Shown here piece after piece: positions 51,563 to 60,370 of a stretch of DNA of 64,000 nucleotides (position 1 is its first letter; the number at the start of each line of letters is the position of its first letter). A program made the translations under genes and the position numbers. Location: NCBI RefSeq assembly GCF_025499425.1, contig NZ_JAIMCB010000005.1:62001-126000 (forward strand). Reading direction: 5' to 3'. The notes under the pieces were generated by a model. It was not told where the DNA came from. It did no database searches and saw only the letters and a list, made by a program, of their open reading frames with translations. This DNA comes from Acidiferrimicrobium sp. IK. GTDB taxonomy: Bacteria > Actinomycetota > Acidimicrobiia > Acidimicrobiales > Palsa-688.

Positions 51563-52036
51563 ATGGCGACGGCCCAGCGAGTCAACTTTCCTTTTGACGC
51601 GGCGCTCCCCGCCGCGCAGGCGTTGTGGGCCTTGGCCCAGAAGGTTCGCGAAGGCGAGCCGGTCCGTCAGGCAGCCGGACGCAGCGCGCTGACGGAGTTC
51701 AAAGGCGCCTACGCCGACCGGTTCCGCCAGATGCTGCAGGTGTCAGCGACCAGCGCCGGGGCCACCGCCCAGGACCTCGAGCAGGCCGCGTACGACATCG
51801 CCAAGGCGTGGGCCGACGCCCAGCATCAGCAGCAGATCTACCTCTATTTCGCGATGGTGAAGGAGAAGCGGGACAACCGCAGCATCCTGCAGGACGCCAC
51901 CGACTGGCTGACCGGGGATCACACCAACTACGGGTCTCAGCCCGGCCCTCCCGAGGTCCCCTCGCCCCCGGGTTTCGCGCCCACCTACGTGCCGCCGGCC
52001 GAGGTGCCCGGACAGGCTCCGGTACCGATCGGCTGA
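51563..52036 (+). CDS. Helical type VII-associated protein (WXG/LXG-like partner)
   Basis: A 157-residue protein, helical over residues 5-115 (LPAAQALWALAQKVREGE, then DLEQAAYDIAKAWADAQHQQQ) with a Pro-rich tail. It has the length and helix-turn-helix outline of type VII substrates or their partners but not an exact WXG motif. The ATG at 51563 with GGAGG 5 nt upstream is preferred over an in-frame GTG at 51530. It is divergent from the YD-repeat gene and convergent with the ATPase gene, so it probably pairs with the N-terminus of the giant protein. Confidence 0.6.
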   Translation: MATAQRVNFPFDAALPAAQALWALAQKVREGEPVRQAAGRSALTEFKGAYADRFRQMLQVSATSAGATAQDLEQAAYDIAKAWADAQHQQQIYLYFAMVKEKRDNRSILQDATDWLTGDHTNYGSQPGPPEVPSPPGFAPTYVPPAEVPGQAPVPIG

Positions 52037-52085
52037 CCCGGCCGGTCGTCGGAGCCCCGGCTCGTCTTGCCCGGGCAGCTCTTGC

Positions 52086-55000
52086 TCACCCGGGCCGGGC
52101 CATCTGGCCAAGCCCGACCCGGCCATCAGCAACCACGAACCCCCGCCCGGGCGGCATGGAGATGTGCAGCCGGTTGGGAAGGCGAGCCCCGAGCAGCTCG
52201 CCGTCGTAGTCGAGGTTCGGTTGGAGGAGCACCCCGGCTTTTGATCGTCGCACCGTCTGGGTCCAGTGCCCGTACTGGGTCCGCAAGACATCGGCGCGCC
52301 CGCCGATGGCGATGTGCAGCTCGGAGCGGCCGGCGGCGAGGAGCTGGGCCAGCCTGCCTCCCTGGTCGTCGACGCCTTCGGCGTCGTCGATGAGCAGCAG
52401 CGTCGGGCCCGACGCCATGAGCGCGGCGTCCGCGACCGAGGCGATGTCGGCGGCGGTCGCCGCGACCTTCGACACCAGGGGGCTGGAGCGAAGCGGCGAC
52501 CGGCGCAACGCGACGCCGAGGATCGTGGCGCTGGGCGCCGCGGCGCGCAGCGCTGCGGCGAGCGCCAGCAGGGTGGTGGAACGCCCGGACCGGGACGGTC
52601 CCGCGACGGTGGCGTGCTCCATCTCGTAGAGGACCAGGTCCAGCGGGCTGAGGTCGGCTTCGGCCATGCCGATCGGGAGCCGCCACTCGTCGGTCCCGAC
52701 CCGGCCTTTGGCTCCGAGGTCCTCGAGGTTCACTGCGTCGGGCAGCAACGCCACTGCGAGGGGCGCGGCGGTGGGCGGCGGCGTGCGCGACGCGACCTCG
52801 GCCAGCGCCGCGTCGATGTCGGCGCCGGGCACGGCGACTTGGACCGCCCGCCCGGTCTCGGCCAGGATCCCCCGGCCGGGCACGAACGTCGGCAGCTGCT
52901 GGCGGCGGATGGCGAAGGACCCGTACTCGTTGGGGTCGGCCAGTTGCAGGATCAGCTTCTGGGGGGTGGCGGCGCTCAGAGCGGAGGGGACGCCGCCCAA
53001 CCTGGACGCGGTGGCGGCGGTGTGAATGCCGACGTCGGGGCCTTCGGTGTAGAGACGCACCGTCTGCTCGACGATGTCGATCCCGTACGCCGTCTCGTAT
53101 TCGGATCGGAACGCCTCGACGTTGTCGATGAGCAACAAGATGGAGGGCAGGCCGGGGCGCGCCGCGGCGGGTAGGTTGCGCCGGCGGTCCATCTCGGCGC
53201 GCAACTCCCGCACCAGGCGCAGCTGGCGCTCGCGGTCGGTGGCGCCGACGACCGTCCCGGTGTGGGGCAGCCGGGCAACGGCCCCGAGGGCGCCGGACCC
53301 GAAGTCCAGTCCGTAGATGTGGCCCTGGTCGGCGGTCCGGCTCTGGGCGAAGCTGGCCGCGATGGAGACCAGCGCGGTGGTGGCCCCGCTACCGACGACG
53401 CCGAAGACGAGCATGTTGCCCCGCTCGAGGGACCAGCCGGAGGGGTATCGGGTTTGGGCGTCGGGGTCGTCGACCAGCACGAAGCTCACCAGGTCGGCGC
53501 CGGGCGGTGCCGGTGAGTCAGCCACCGCCTCGAGGTCCGCGAGGTGCAGCGAATCGGGCAGCGGGTCGGGCCACGGGCGGCGCGGTGGCGGCCGGCTTGA
53601 GGCCGCGAACGCGTCGGTGGCGGCCTTCACCAGGCGGACCAGGTCGTTGGGGGCCGCTTCGGCCCCCGCCGGAGCCCCGCCGTCGACCGTCGGACCGCTG
53701 GGGGGCTCCTCGCCTCGAGGGTCGGCGCCGAAGACGAAGGGGGCGACGGTGATCAGCGGCCCGTCCCGGCCGGTGGAGGTGCCCGACGCCAACGCGGTCT
53801 GGATCGCCACTACGTCGGTCTGGCCCACCCGGAACAGGCCTCGACCCTTGTGGCGGATGGCGGCCGCGTCAGGTATCCCCACCACGTCGAGCGAGTCCTG
53901 CTTGTCCTCGACCTGCAGGGAGATCCGCAGGCGGGTGTTGGCGCGGATCTCGGCGTTGACTGCGGTCGACGGCTTTTGTGTCGCGAGCAGCAGGTGCACG
54001 CCGAGCGAGCGGCCGCGGGCGGTCAGGTCGGTGAGCGCGCCGATCTCCTCGGCCAGCTCGGTGGCCATGGCGGCGAACTCGTCGATGATGACCACCAGCC
54101 GGGGTACGGGTGGAAGGTCCGGACCGGCGCCGGTCCCCTGCCGGGACCGGTAGTCACCGAGGTCTTTGGCACCGGCCCGGTCGAAGAGTCGCTCTCGCTG
54201 CACCAGCTCGGCGCGAAGGCACTGCAACGCTCGCCTGGCGAGGCTCACGTCGAGATCGCTGGCCATCCCCACGGTGTGGGGAAGGCCGGCGAACTCGGTG
54301 AAGGTCGAGCCGCCCTTGAAGTCGAACAGGCCGAAGGTCAGCTCTTCGGGCGGGTAGCTGGCCGCGAACGCGGCGACGATCGTCTTCAGCAGTTCGCTCT
54401 TCCCGGAGCCGGTCGTGCCGCCGATCAGCCCGTGGGGGCCGTGCCGGTCGAAGTCGAGCACGAACGGGCCGCCTTCGCCGGCTCCGATCGGGGCCCGCAG
54501 GTGACCACCGCTGCTCCTCCCCCACCGGGCCGCCACCGAGGTTGGCTCGAGGTCGTCCAGCTCTAGCAGGCCCGGCAGCGGTGCCAGCTCCGGCAGCCCG
54601 GCCCCGGCGATGTGCAGCTCCGGGTCCTCGAAGCGCGCCAAGTGGACGGCGCAGGCACGGGCGGCCCCGACGTCGACGCCGGTCGCGAGGAGACGGAGCG
54701 GGTCGCCGCCGCGACGAGGTTCCGAGCGGGTGGCCGCTCCGAGCTCGTCGACGGTGAGGACCGTGGTGCACACCGCGGGCAGCCGGTCGGCGCTGCCGGC
54801 GACCACGATCCCTGCAGCCGGGCCGCCGTCGCCTCTCAGCAGCGCCCGCCCGGGGCTGTTGCGGCCGGCGAGGAGCCCGTCGCCGTCGATCACGTACAAG
54901 GTGACCGGGCCGCCGGCGGGGGCCGGCGGCGGGTTGCCTGGGAGCCGGCCAGCGAGCAGATCGTCGAAGAGCCGGGTGGCGTGGGCGGCCCCAGCCGCGA

Positions 55001-56414
55001 GGAGTCGGCGCTCGGCCGGCCCGGGTCTGGTGTCGCGGGTGTGGGGAAGCCACTTCGCCCAGTCCCATTCGCCGCCGGTGCTGTCTTCGGTCGCGACCGC
55101 GATGCGCAAGTCGGCGGGTCCGTGGTGGACCGCGGCCTGGCAGAGCAGGGCTCGGGCCAGCGCCAACGCCGCCTGCCGGTCCCCGACGATGCCGACCACT
55201 CCCCCCTCGGCGAGATCGACCGGTATCGCCGCCGCCCGCAGCTGACCGGCCCGTTCGAGGCGGTCGAGGACGGCCTGGGGCGGCTGGTCCCCGCCGGTAC
55301 GGGTCCGAGGCACCGTCCAGGTGGTGTCTCCGATGCCGGCGCTCAGCTGGAGCATGTCGAGGTGCCCTATCCGCCGCTGCCACAACTGGACGCTGGGGGC
55401 GTCCGCCCGGCGCAGCACCTCCGCCAGGTCCGGGAGCAGCGCCCGGCGTCGGGCTGCCTCGGCCGCGACAGCGGCGTCGAGCGCGGCGTCGAAGCGGCCG
55501 AGGTCCTCGTCGAAGCGGCGGGTGTCGCGCCGCAGCGACCGCCCGGCGCGCTGCTTGGACTCCCACCAGTTGCCGAGCAGCATCATCGGTGACATCAGGG
55601 TGAACAGCGCGTACATCGCGCTGTGGAACGCCACCACCATGACCCCTCCCATGGCGATCGGCGCCAGCAGCGCCGCGATGGAGAAGGGGGGCTGGCGGGC
55701 CTTGTCGGGCGGGCGGGGAACGTCGAGGGGGGCCGGTTCCGGTGGGAGCGCAAAGCGGGGGGGCCGGTTGAGGTTGATGGTCCCGGCCGCGGTGACGTCG
55801 CGGAAGCGGTCGGTGCCGGCAGGCTCGTCGCCCGACACGGGCGGGCGGACCGCGACGGCCAGCGAGCCGATCTCCACGACCGACGTCGCAGCGAGGCGAA
55901 CCGGTTCGGATCGGGCCCGCCCGTCGACGTAGGTCGGGTTCTCCCCGGCCAGCGGGGTCAGGGTGGTGCTGGCGTCGGGGGCCACGTCGATACGGCAGTG
56001 ACGTCGCGACACCGTCGGCTCCTCGAACACCACGTCGCAGTCGGGTGAACGGCCCAGGACGTGGCTGCCCACGCCGAGCGGGACGCGTCGCCCGGCGTGA
56101 AGCCCTGCGACCACGCACACTTCGACAGCGCCGGCGAAGCTGCCGCTTGTGTCCTCGGCCTCCCCGAGCAGGGCGCCTTCATGGACCCCGGCTTCGGTGA
56201 CCGACAAGTCGCCGGGGACGGCCAGGCCGTCGACGAGGATCTGCGCCGGCGACGGCCCGGCGCCGGGCGTCCCGTCGCGGCTAGACGGGCCCTCGGCACC
56301 GGGCGGGGCCGCCAGACCGACGGCTCGGGCCAACTCGGCGACCGAGGTAGTGACCGGGTCGAGGCGCACGTCGACGTCGCGGCGCCCTGCCGGCCCGGCG
56401 ACGATGAACTTCAC
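52086..56414 (-). CDS. FHA-FtsK/SpoIIIE ATPase, EssC/EccC-like type VII motor
   Basis: A 1442-residue membrane ATPase that would power type VII-like export. It has an N-terminal FHA domain (about 95-175; GSHVLGRSPDCDVVFEEPTVSRRHCRID) of the EssC type, two membrane helices (about 245-285, FSIAALLAPIAMGGVMVVAF and ALFTLMSPMMLLGNWW), then three FtsK-like domains. The first has an intact P-loop GGTTGSGKSELL (Lys672). The second reads VVGSGATTAL (Ala1011 in place of Lys) and the third GPSRSGRSTTLL (Arg1278 in place of Lys), so only the first can hydrolyse ATP normally. GTG start with GGAGGG upstream; divergent from the WXG100 gene. Confidence 0.9.
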   Translation of the reverse strand: MKFIVAGPAGRRDVDVRLDPVTTSVAELARAVGLAAPPGAEGPSSRDGTPGAGPSPAQILVDGLAVPGDLSVTEAGVHEGALLGEAEDTSGSFAGAVEVCVVAGLHAGRRVPLGVGSHVLGRSPDCDVVFEEPTVSRRHCRIDVAPDASTTLTPLAGENPTYVDGRARSEPVRLAATSVVEIGSLAVAVRPPVSGDEPAGTDRFRDVTAAGTINLNRPPRFALPPEPAPLDVPRPPDKARQPPFSIAALLAPIAMGGVMVVAFHSAMYALFTLMSPMMLLGNWWESKQRAGRSLRRDTRRFDEDLGRFDAALDAAVAAEAARRRALLPDLAEVLRRADAPSVQLWQRRIGHLDMLQLSAGIGDTTWTVPRTRTGGDQPPQAVLDRLERAGQLRAAAIPVDLAEGGVVGIVGDRQAALALARALLCQAAVHHGPADLRIAVATEDSTGGEWDWAKWLPHTRDTRPGPAERRLLAAGAAHATRLFDDLLAGRLPGNPPPAPAGGPVTLYVIDGDGLLAGRNSPGRALLRGDGGPAAGIVVAGSADRLPAVCTTVLTVDELGAATRSEPRRGGDPLRLLATGVDVGAARACAVHLARFEDPELHIAGAGLPELAPLPGLLELDDLEPTSVAARWGRSSGGHLRAPIGAGEGGPFVLDFDRHGPHGLIGGTTGSGKSELLKTIVAAFAASYPPEELTFGLFDFKGGSTFTEFAGLPHTVGMASDLDVSLARRALQCLRAELVQRERLFDRAGAKDLGDYRSRQGTGAGPDLPPVPRLVVIIDEFAAMATELAEEIGALTDLTARGRSLGVHLLLATQKPSTAVNAEIRANTRLRISLQVEDKQDSLDVVGIPDAAAIRHKGRGLFRVGQTDVVAIQTALASGTSTGRDGPLITVAPFVFGADPRGEEPPSGPTVDGGAPAGAEAAPNDLVRLVKAATDAFAASSRPPPRRPWPDPLPDSLHLADLEAVADSPAPPGADLVSFVLVDDPDAQTRYPSGWSLERGNMLVFGVVGSGATTALVSIAASFAQSRTADQGHIYGLDFGSGALGAVARLPHTGTVVGATDRERQLRLVRELRAEMDRRRNLPAAARPGLPSILLLIDNVEAFRSEYETAYGIDIVEQTVRLYTEGPDVGIHTAATASRLGGVPSALSAATPQKLILQLADPNEYGSFAIRRQQLPTFVPGRGILAETGRAVQVAVPGADIDAALAEVASRTPPPTAAPLAVALLPDAVNLEDLGAKGRVGTDEWRLPIGMAEADLSPLDLVLYEMEHATVAGPSRSGRSTTLLALAAALRAAAPSATILGVALRRSPLRSSPLVSKVAATAADIASVADAALMASGPTLLLIDDAEGVDDQGGRLAQLLAAGRSELHIAIGGRADVLRTQYGHWTQTVRRSKAGVLLQPNLDYDGELLGARLPNRLHISMPPGRGFVVADGRVGLGQMARPG

Positions 56415-56604
56415 TGCGTCCGCCCTCCCTTCGCCACCCGAGGGAATGTACTCCCGAGCCCCGACAGGGACGACCGTCGCCGACCCTGCGGGGGTCGGGT
56501 CGAGTTCCGGCGACGCGCCCGGAATCGGTGGGTATGCTCTGCCTCGGCGCGCTGATTGAGCATTGTGGGAATGCGAAGCGCCCTACGACACAAGGAGCCT
56601 TATC
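56415..56604. promoter_or_regulatory. Divergent promoter region of ATPase and WXG100 genes
   Basis: 190 bp. A TATGCT -10-like box (56533-56538) points to the WXG100 gene, whose leader contains AAGGAG (56592-56597) 7 nt before its GTG. The ATPase has GGAGGG before its start. Both are leadered. Confidence 0.4.
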
Positions 56605-56889
56605 GTGGCAACGCGGGTACTGGCAACGCCTGAGGCACAATCGGCGATCACCCAGATCGAGAACATATTGAACAACGGTCTGACCCAGACCATCACCGAC
56701 CTCGACACCCAGGGCAAGACGCTGTCGGAGCCCAACGTGTGGGACGGCAACAAGGCCGATGACTTCCGCAACAACGTGTGGCCGTCGGTGCAGCACGCCT
56801 TGCAGAGCGCCACCCAGCAGCTGCAGGAGCTGCAGGGCAAGCTGCAGGGCATCCATCACGACATCATGGCGGCGGGCGGCAACACCTGA
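56605..56889 (+). CDS. WXG100-family protein (EsxA-like)
   Basis: A 94-residue helical hairpin protein with the WXG motif as WDG (PNVWDGNKADDFRNN) at the turn between two long helices. No cysteine or signal peptide. WXG100 proteins are secreted as dimers by type VII systems and bind the ATPase C-terminus. Only one copy is present here, so it may homodimerise or pair with the 157-residue protein. GTG start fixed by AAGGAG. It ends 87 nt before the recombinase gene. Confidence 0.88.
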   Translation: MATRVLATPEAQSAITQIENILNNGLTQTITDLDTQGKTLSEPNVWDGNKADDFRNNVWPSVQHALQSATQQLQELQGKLQGIHHDIMAAGGNT

Positions 56890-56976
56890 GCGTTCCGCGG
56901 CTGACACCTGAGCGCACTCCCGGGGGTGGCGGCCGTCCGCGGGCGGCCGGCACCGTCCCGGTAGGTTGAGGGTGTC

Positions 56977-57990
56977 GTGTTCCGCCAAGCCACGCCTGCC
57001 TCTCCCCTGCCCGACGCGGTCACGAGCTGGCTGGTGGTCCTCGGGGCGCAAAAGCCGTCACCGGCGACGCTGCAGGCGTACCGGCGGGATCTTCTCGGGG
57101 TGGGCGGCCGCCTCGCGGCTCTGGCCGGGGGCAGCCTCGCCGACGTCACCGTCGCCGATCTGAGCCGACCCCTGCTGCGGGCGGCCTTCGCCGACTGGGC
57201 GTCGGACCACGCCGTCGCGTCGGTCCGTCGAGCCCATTCGGCCTGGTCGTCTTTCTTCGATTTCCTGGTCAGCGAAGGGGTGGTCGAGGGAAACCCGATG
57301 GCTGGGATCCCCAAGCCGAAGACGCCCACGGTGCTGCCCCGCACCATCAGGGCCAGGGACGGGGTGGAGCGGCTGCTGATCACCGCCGGGCAGCCCGATC
57401 CTGCCGCCCGCCAGCCGTGGCCCACCCGCGACCTGGCGTTGGCCGCGACCTTCTGCGTCACGGGGGTGCGGGAGGCCGAAGCGGCAGCCCTCGATGTCGG
57501 GTCCCTCGAAGGGGAGCCCGGCGCCCGGCGCCTGCGGGTCGTCGGCAAGGGGAACAAGGCCCGGCCGGTGCCGATAACGAGCAGCCTCGACGACCTGCTC
57601 AGCGTGTACCAGCAGGAGCGGCGGGCCCGCTTCCCGGCCCACGACCTGGGCCATCCCGCGACGGCCCTGTTCGTCGACGTGCGGGGGCGGCGCCTGACGG
57701 TGCACCAGATCCGCTACCTGATCGAACGGCTGTACGTCCGGGCCGGAATCCGCGCTCAGGTCCCCGCCGGCGCGCTGGTCCATGCGCTGCGCCACACTTT
57801 CGCTACCTCTGCGTTGGAGGCCGGGGCTGACGTGGTCGAGCTTCAAGAACTGCTCGGCCATGCCTCCCTGGAGACCACCCGCCGTTACCTCTCCGCGACC
57901 GGGGAGGGCCTCCGGCAGGTCATCTCCGCCCATCCCGGACAAGCCGCTCTGCGACGGGCCGTGACCGCCGGAGGCGACCTCCCCGACTGA
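56977..57990 (+). CDS. XerC/D-type tyrosine recombinase
   Basis: Site-specific recombinase. The 337 residues have an N-terminal core-binding domain (about 1-110) and a catalytic domain with all essential residues: Arg165 (TGVREAE), Lys191 (GKGNKAR), His269 and Arg272 (HALRH), His295 (GHASLE) and Tyr304 (RRYLS). The GTG follows TAGGTT by 9 nt. It could be the chromosomal dimer-resolving XerC or the integrase of an island that includes the type VII-like locus; no attachment-site repeat was found within the window. Confidence 0.9.
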   Translation: MFRQATPASPLPDAVTSWLVVLGAQKPSPATLQAYRRDLLGVGGRLAALAGGSLADVTVADLSRPLLRAAFADWASDHAVASVRRAHSAWSSFFDFLVSEGVVEGNPMAGIPKPKTPTVLPRTIRARDGVERLLITAGQPDPAARQPWPTRDLALAATFCVTGVREAEAAALDVGSLEGEPGARRLRVVGKGNKARPVPITSSLDDLLSVYQQERRARFPAHDLGHPATALFVDVRGRRLTVHQIRYLIERLYVRAGIRAQVPAGALVHALRHTFATSALEAGADVVELQELLGHASLETTRRYLSATGEGLRQVISAHPGQAALRRAVTAGGDLPD

Positions 57991-58015
57991 CGCCGGGACT
58001 GGCAGACTCGGGGCC

Positions 58016-58780
58016 ATGGCCCACCAGACACCAGCACTGGCGACGGTGGACGGCCTGTCCCTGCAGACCCGGCAGTGGCGGCGTCCCGACGCCCGAGCCA
58101 CGGTGATCCTCGTCCACGGTTTCGCCGCGTCGCGCAAAGACGGCGCGGTCATACGCCAGGCGGAGGCGCTGCACGTCGCCGGCTTCGACGTGATCACCTA
58201 CGACTCGCGTGGGCATGGCGAATCCGACGGTCTCTGCACTCTCGGGGACCTCGAGCGCCACGACGTCGCGGCCGCGGTCGCCGGTGACCGGCGCAGCGAC
58301 CGGCCGGTCGTGCTGGTGGGCGCTTCGATGGGAGCGATCTCGGTCCTCCGCTACGCCGCGTGCGGCGACGCTCGAGTCGACGGGGTGGTGGCGGTCAGTT
58401 GCCCGGCGGCGTGGCGGGCGCCGCGAAGCGCGCAGGGGATGCTGCTCGCCGCGTTGACCCAGACCCGACTGGGCCGCAGCGTGGCCGACCGGCGTATGCG
58501 GGTTCGGTTGTCGCCGGTGTGGACCAACCCGGAACCGCCGACCGCGCTCGTCGGGCGGATCGACGCTCCCATCGCCCTGGTCCACGGACAGCGCGACCGG
58601 TTCATCCCGGCTGCGGCCGCCGTCGAGCTGTACCGCCACGCCCGCGACCCTCGCCGGCTGGACCTGGTGCCCGGCATGGGTCACGCCTACGACCTGCTCG
58701 GGGTGGCCCCGGTGCTGGCCGCGGTGGAGTGGGTCCTCGTAGCCGGAGCGGCTCGCCCGCGGATCCCTCTCACCGTCTAG
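58016..58780 (+). CDS. Alpha/beta hydrolase
   Basis: A 254-residue hydrolase: oxyanion VHGFAAS, elbow VGASMGAI (Ser about 104), acid in ALVHGQRDRF, base in PGMGHAYD. YDSRGHGESDG is typical of lysophospholipase- or esterase-like enzymes. No signal peptide. The ATG follows CAGACT by 7 nt (58003-58008). Substrate unknown. Confidence 0.83.
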   Translation: MAHQTPALATVDGLSLQTRQWRRPDARATVILVHGFAASRKDGAVIRQAEALHVAGFDVITYDSRGHGESDGLCTLGDLERHDVAAAVAGDRRSDRPVVLVGASMGAISVLRYAACGDARVDGVVAVSCPAAWRAPRSAQGMLLAALTQTRLGRSVADRRMRVRLSPVWTNPEPPTALVGRIDAPIALVHGQRDRFIPAAAAVELYRHARDPRRLDLVPGMGHAYDLLGVAPVLAAVEWVLVAGAARPRIPLTV

Positions 58781-58793
58781 CGCCAGGCGGGCG

Positions 58794-59633
58794 TCAGTCG
58801 CCGGGGCGGTCCCACCACCAGGCCAGCCCGACCAGGCCCGGACCGGTGTGGGACACCATGACCGGGCTGAACGACCCGATCCACTCCGATGACGGCTCCG
58901 CCCGGCGTCGCACCGCGGCGAGGAGGCGGTCGGCGGCCTCGGGCACCGAGGCGTGCATGGCGACCACGTGCAGCCGGGCGCCTTTGGTGATGCTGTGCGC
59001 CCACATCGAGATCAGCCTGTCAGCCGCCGCGTCTTGGCCGCGGGCCGGGCGGTGCGGGCGGACGTGACCGCCCCGGAACTCGAAGATCGGGTTGAGACCC
59101 AGCCATCGGCCGGCCCACGCCGCGGACCCCGGTACTCGCCCGCCGCGGGCCAGATGGTCGAGGGTGGGCAGCGTCGCCACCAGCCGGACCTGGGCGGCGG
59201 CGGTGGCCGCCGCAGTACGGACGTCGGCCAGCGTGCCGCCGGCCTTGGCCGCCTCGGCGGCGGCCAGCACGACCAGGCCCTCCGCGCCGGCCGCGGTGCC
59301 GGTGTCGAGCAGCTCGACGTCTGAGTCCTCGGCCAGCTCCGTGGCCAAGCGGGCCGCCTCATAGGTGCTGCTCATCCCCGCGGACAAGGTCAGCACCAGC
59401 ACCCCGTCGCCCTGGTCCGCCTGGGCGATGGCCTTGGCGAACTCGCCGGGCGACGGGCTCGAGGTGGTGAGCCCTTCGTCCAGCCGTCGGAGGACCTCCT
59501 CCAAGCTGAGCTCCCCGTCGCGTACCGGCTCCCCGCCGAGCGTCAGCCACAACGGGACGACCACGACGCCCGACGACGCGACCAGGTCGTCGGGGAGCGA
59601 CGCGGCGCTGTCTGTGACGATGCCGACGGTCAG
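58794..59633 (-). CDS. DegV-family fatty-acid-binding protein
   Basis: A 279-residue EDD-fold protein of the DegV/FakB family, which binds a fatty acid and presents it to the kinase FakA. It begins TVGIVTDSAASLPDD with the conserved Thr-Asp-Ser and has TLSAGMSSTYEAA, LDTGTAAGAEGL and HLARGGRVPGSAAW. No ATG, GTG or TTG start is present near the N-terminus in frame; CTG at 59633 (overlapping the PlsY stop as CTGA) gives the expected start, so a CTG codon is predicted. FakA is not in the window. Confidence 0.82.
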   Translation of the reverse strand: MTVGIVTDSAASLPDDLVASSGVVVVPLWLTLGGEPVRDGELSLEEVLRRLDEGLTTSSPSPGEFAKAIAQADQGDGVLVLTLSAGMSSTYEAARLATELAEDSDVELLDTGTAAGAEGLVVLAAAEAAKAGGTLADVRTAAATAAAQVRLVATLPTLDHLARGGRVPGSAAWAGRWLGLNPIFEFRGGHVRPHRPARGQDAAADRLISMWAHSITKGARLHVVAMHASVPEAADRLLAAVRRRAEPSSEWIGSFSPVMVSHTGPGLVGLAWWWDRPGD

Positions 59634-60370
59634 GACCCGACCCCCACCGTGCGATGGCGGGCGCGGGTGTCGCGGTCCAGCAGCGCCCGCCAGAGGTAGG
59701 TGGTGGGCCGGCGGTCGGTGGGCCGGCGGTTGCCGGCGAGGCGCTTGGCGATCATCGGCGCCAGCACAGCAGCCGCGAAGCGCCCGGCCTCGGGCCCGTG
59801 CACCCGGGCGCTGACCGGCACCAACGCGGCGTCGGCCACGACGGTTCCGATCGCGGTCTCCCCTGCGAGGCGCCCGCCGGCCATGCCGGTCAGCAGCACC
59901 GCGGCCCCGACTGGTGCGCCCACGAGCAGGGCGCCGATCGCCGGGGACAAGCCTCTGCCTCCCGCGCCGCGCAGCCACGGCGACCAGTTGTGGCCGGCCA
60001 CCGCAGCCGCCGCGGCAGCCGCGGCCACCGGGGCGCCGGCCCTGCGAGCAAGCAGAGGCCCGACGGCCCCTTTGGCGACCTCGCACACCCCGGCGATGGC
60101 CAGCGGAGCGAACCCGGCGACCTCGAAAAGACCGGTACCGGAGACCGTGCCCGACCCGACTTGGCGCAGGTCGACGCCACTGACCCGCTTGGCCATGAGG
60201 TAGGAGAAAGGGATCGACGACGCCAGGAAGCCGGCCGGCACGGCGAGCCATCCGCCAAGGCGAAAGCCGCCCCCCGACCCGCCCGGATCGCCGGCACGCA
60301 AGGCGGCGAACCCGGACAGCCTGGCGGTGGCTGCCGTCATCGCCGCTGCGTTGCGCAGGTCAGCTCCCAT
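59630..60370 (-). CDS. Divergent PlsY-like (glycerol-3-phosphate acyltransferase family) membrane protein
   Basis: A 246-residue membrane protein with six or so hydrophobic segments. PlsY transfers acyl from acyl-phosphate to glycerol-3-phosphate. It keeps SSIPFSYLMAKRVSGVDLRQVGSGT and GHNWSPWLRGAGGRG, the places of motifs 1 and 2, but the usual SGNxGATN is replaced by GSGTVSGTG and GGKG by GGRG. It is therefore a family member whose activity is uncertain. The ATG at 60370 follows TACCCT by 8 nt. It is coupled to DegV, which handles fatty acids; this supports a lipid role. Confidence 0.65.
   Translation of the reverse strand: MGADLRNAAAMTAATARLSGFAALRAGDPGGSGGGFRLGGWLAVPAGFLASSIPFSYLMAKRVSGVDLRQVGSGTVSGTGLFEVAGFAPLAIAGVCEVAKGAVGPLLARRAGAPVAAAAAAAAVAGHNWSPWLRGAGGRGLSPAIGALLVGAPVGAAVLLTGMAGGRLAGETAIGTVVADAALVPVSARVHGPEAGRFAAAVLAPMIAKRLAGNRRPTDRRPTTYLWRALLDRDTRARHRTVGVGS

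Noticed and set aside
54154-56118. 654-codon frame on the same strand as the ATPase
   Set aside because: Arg/Pro-rich out-of-frame reading of the ATPase gene.
56977-57990. Integrase marking an island next to a tRNA
   Set aside because: No tRNA gene or direct attachment-site repeat could be found in the window, so island status cannot be claimed; it may be housekeeping XerC.
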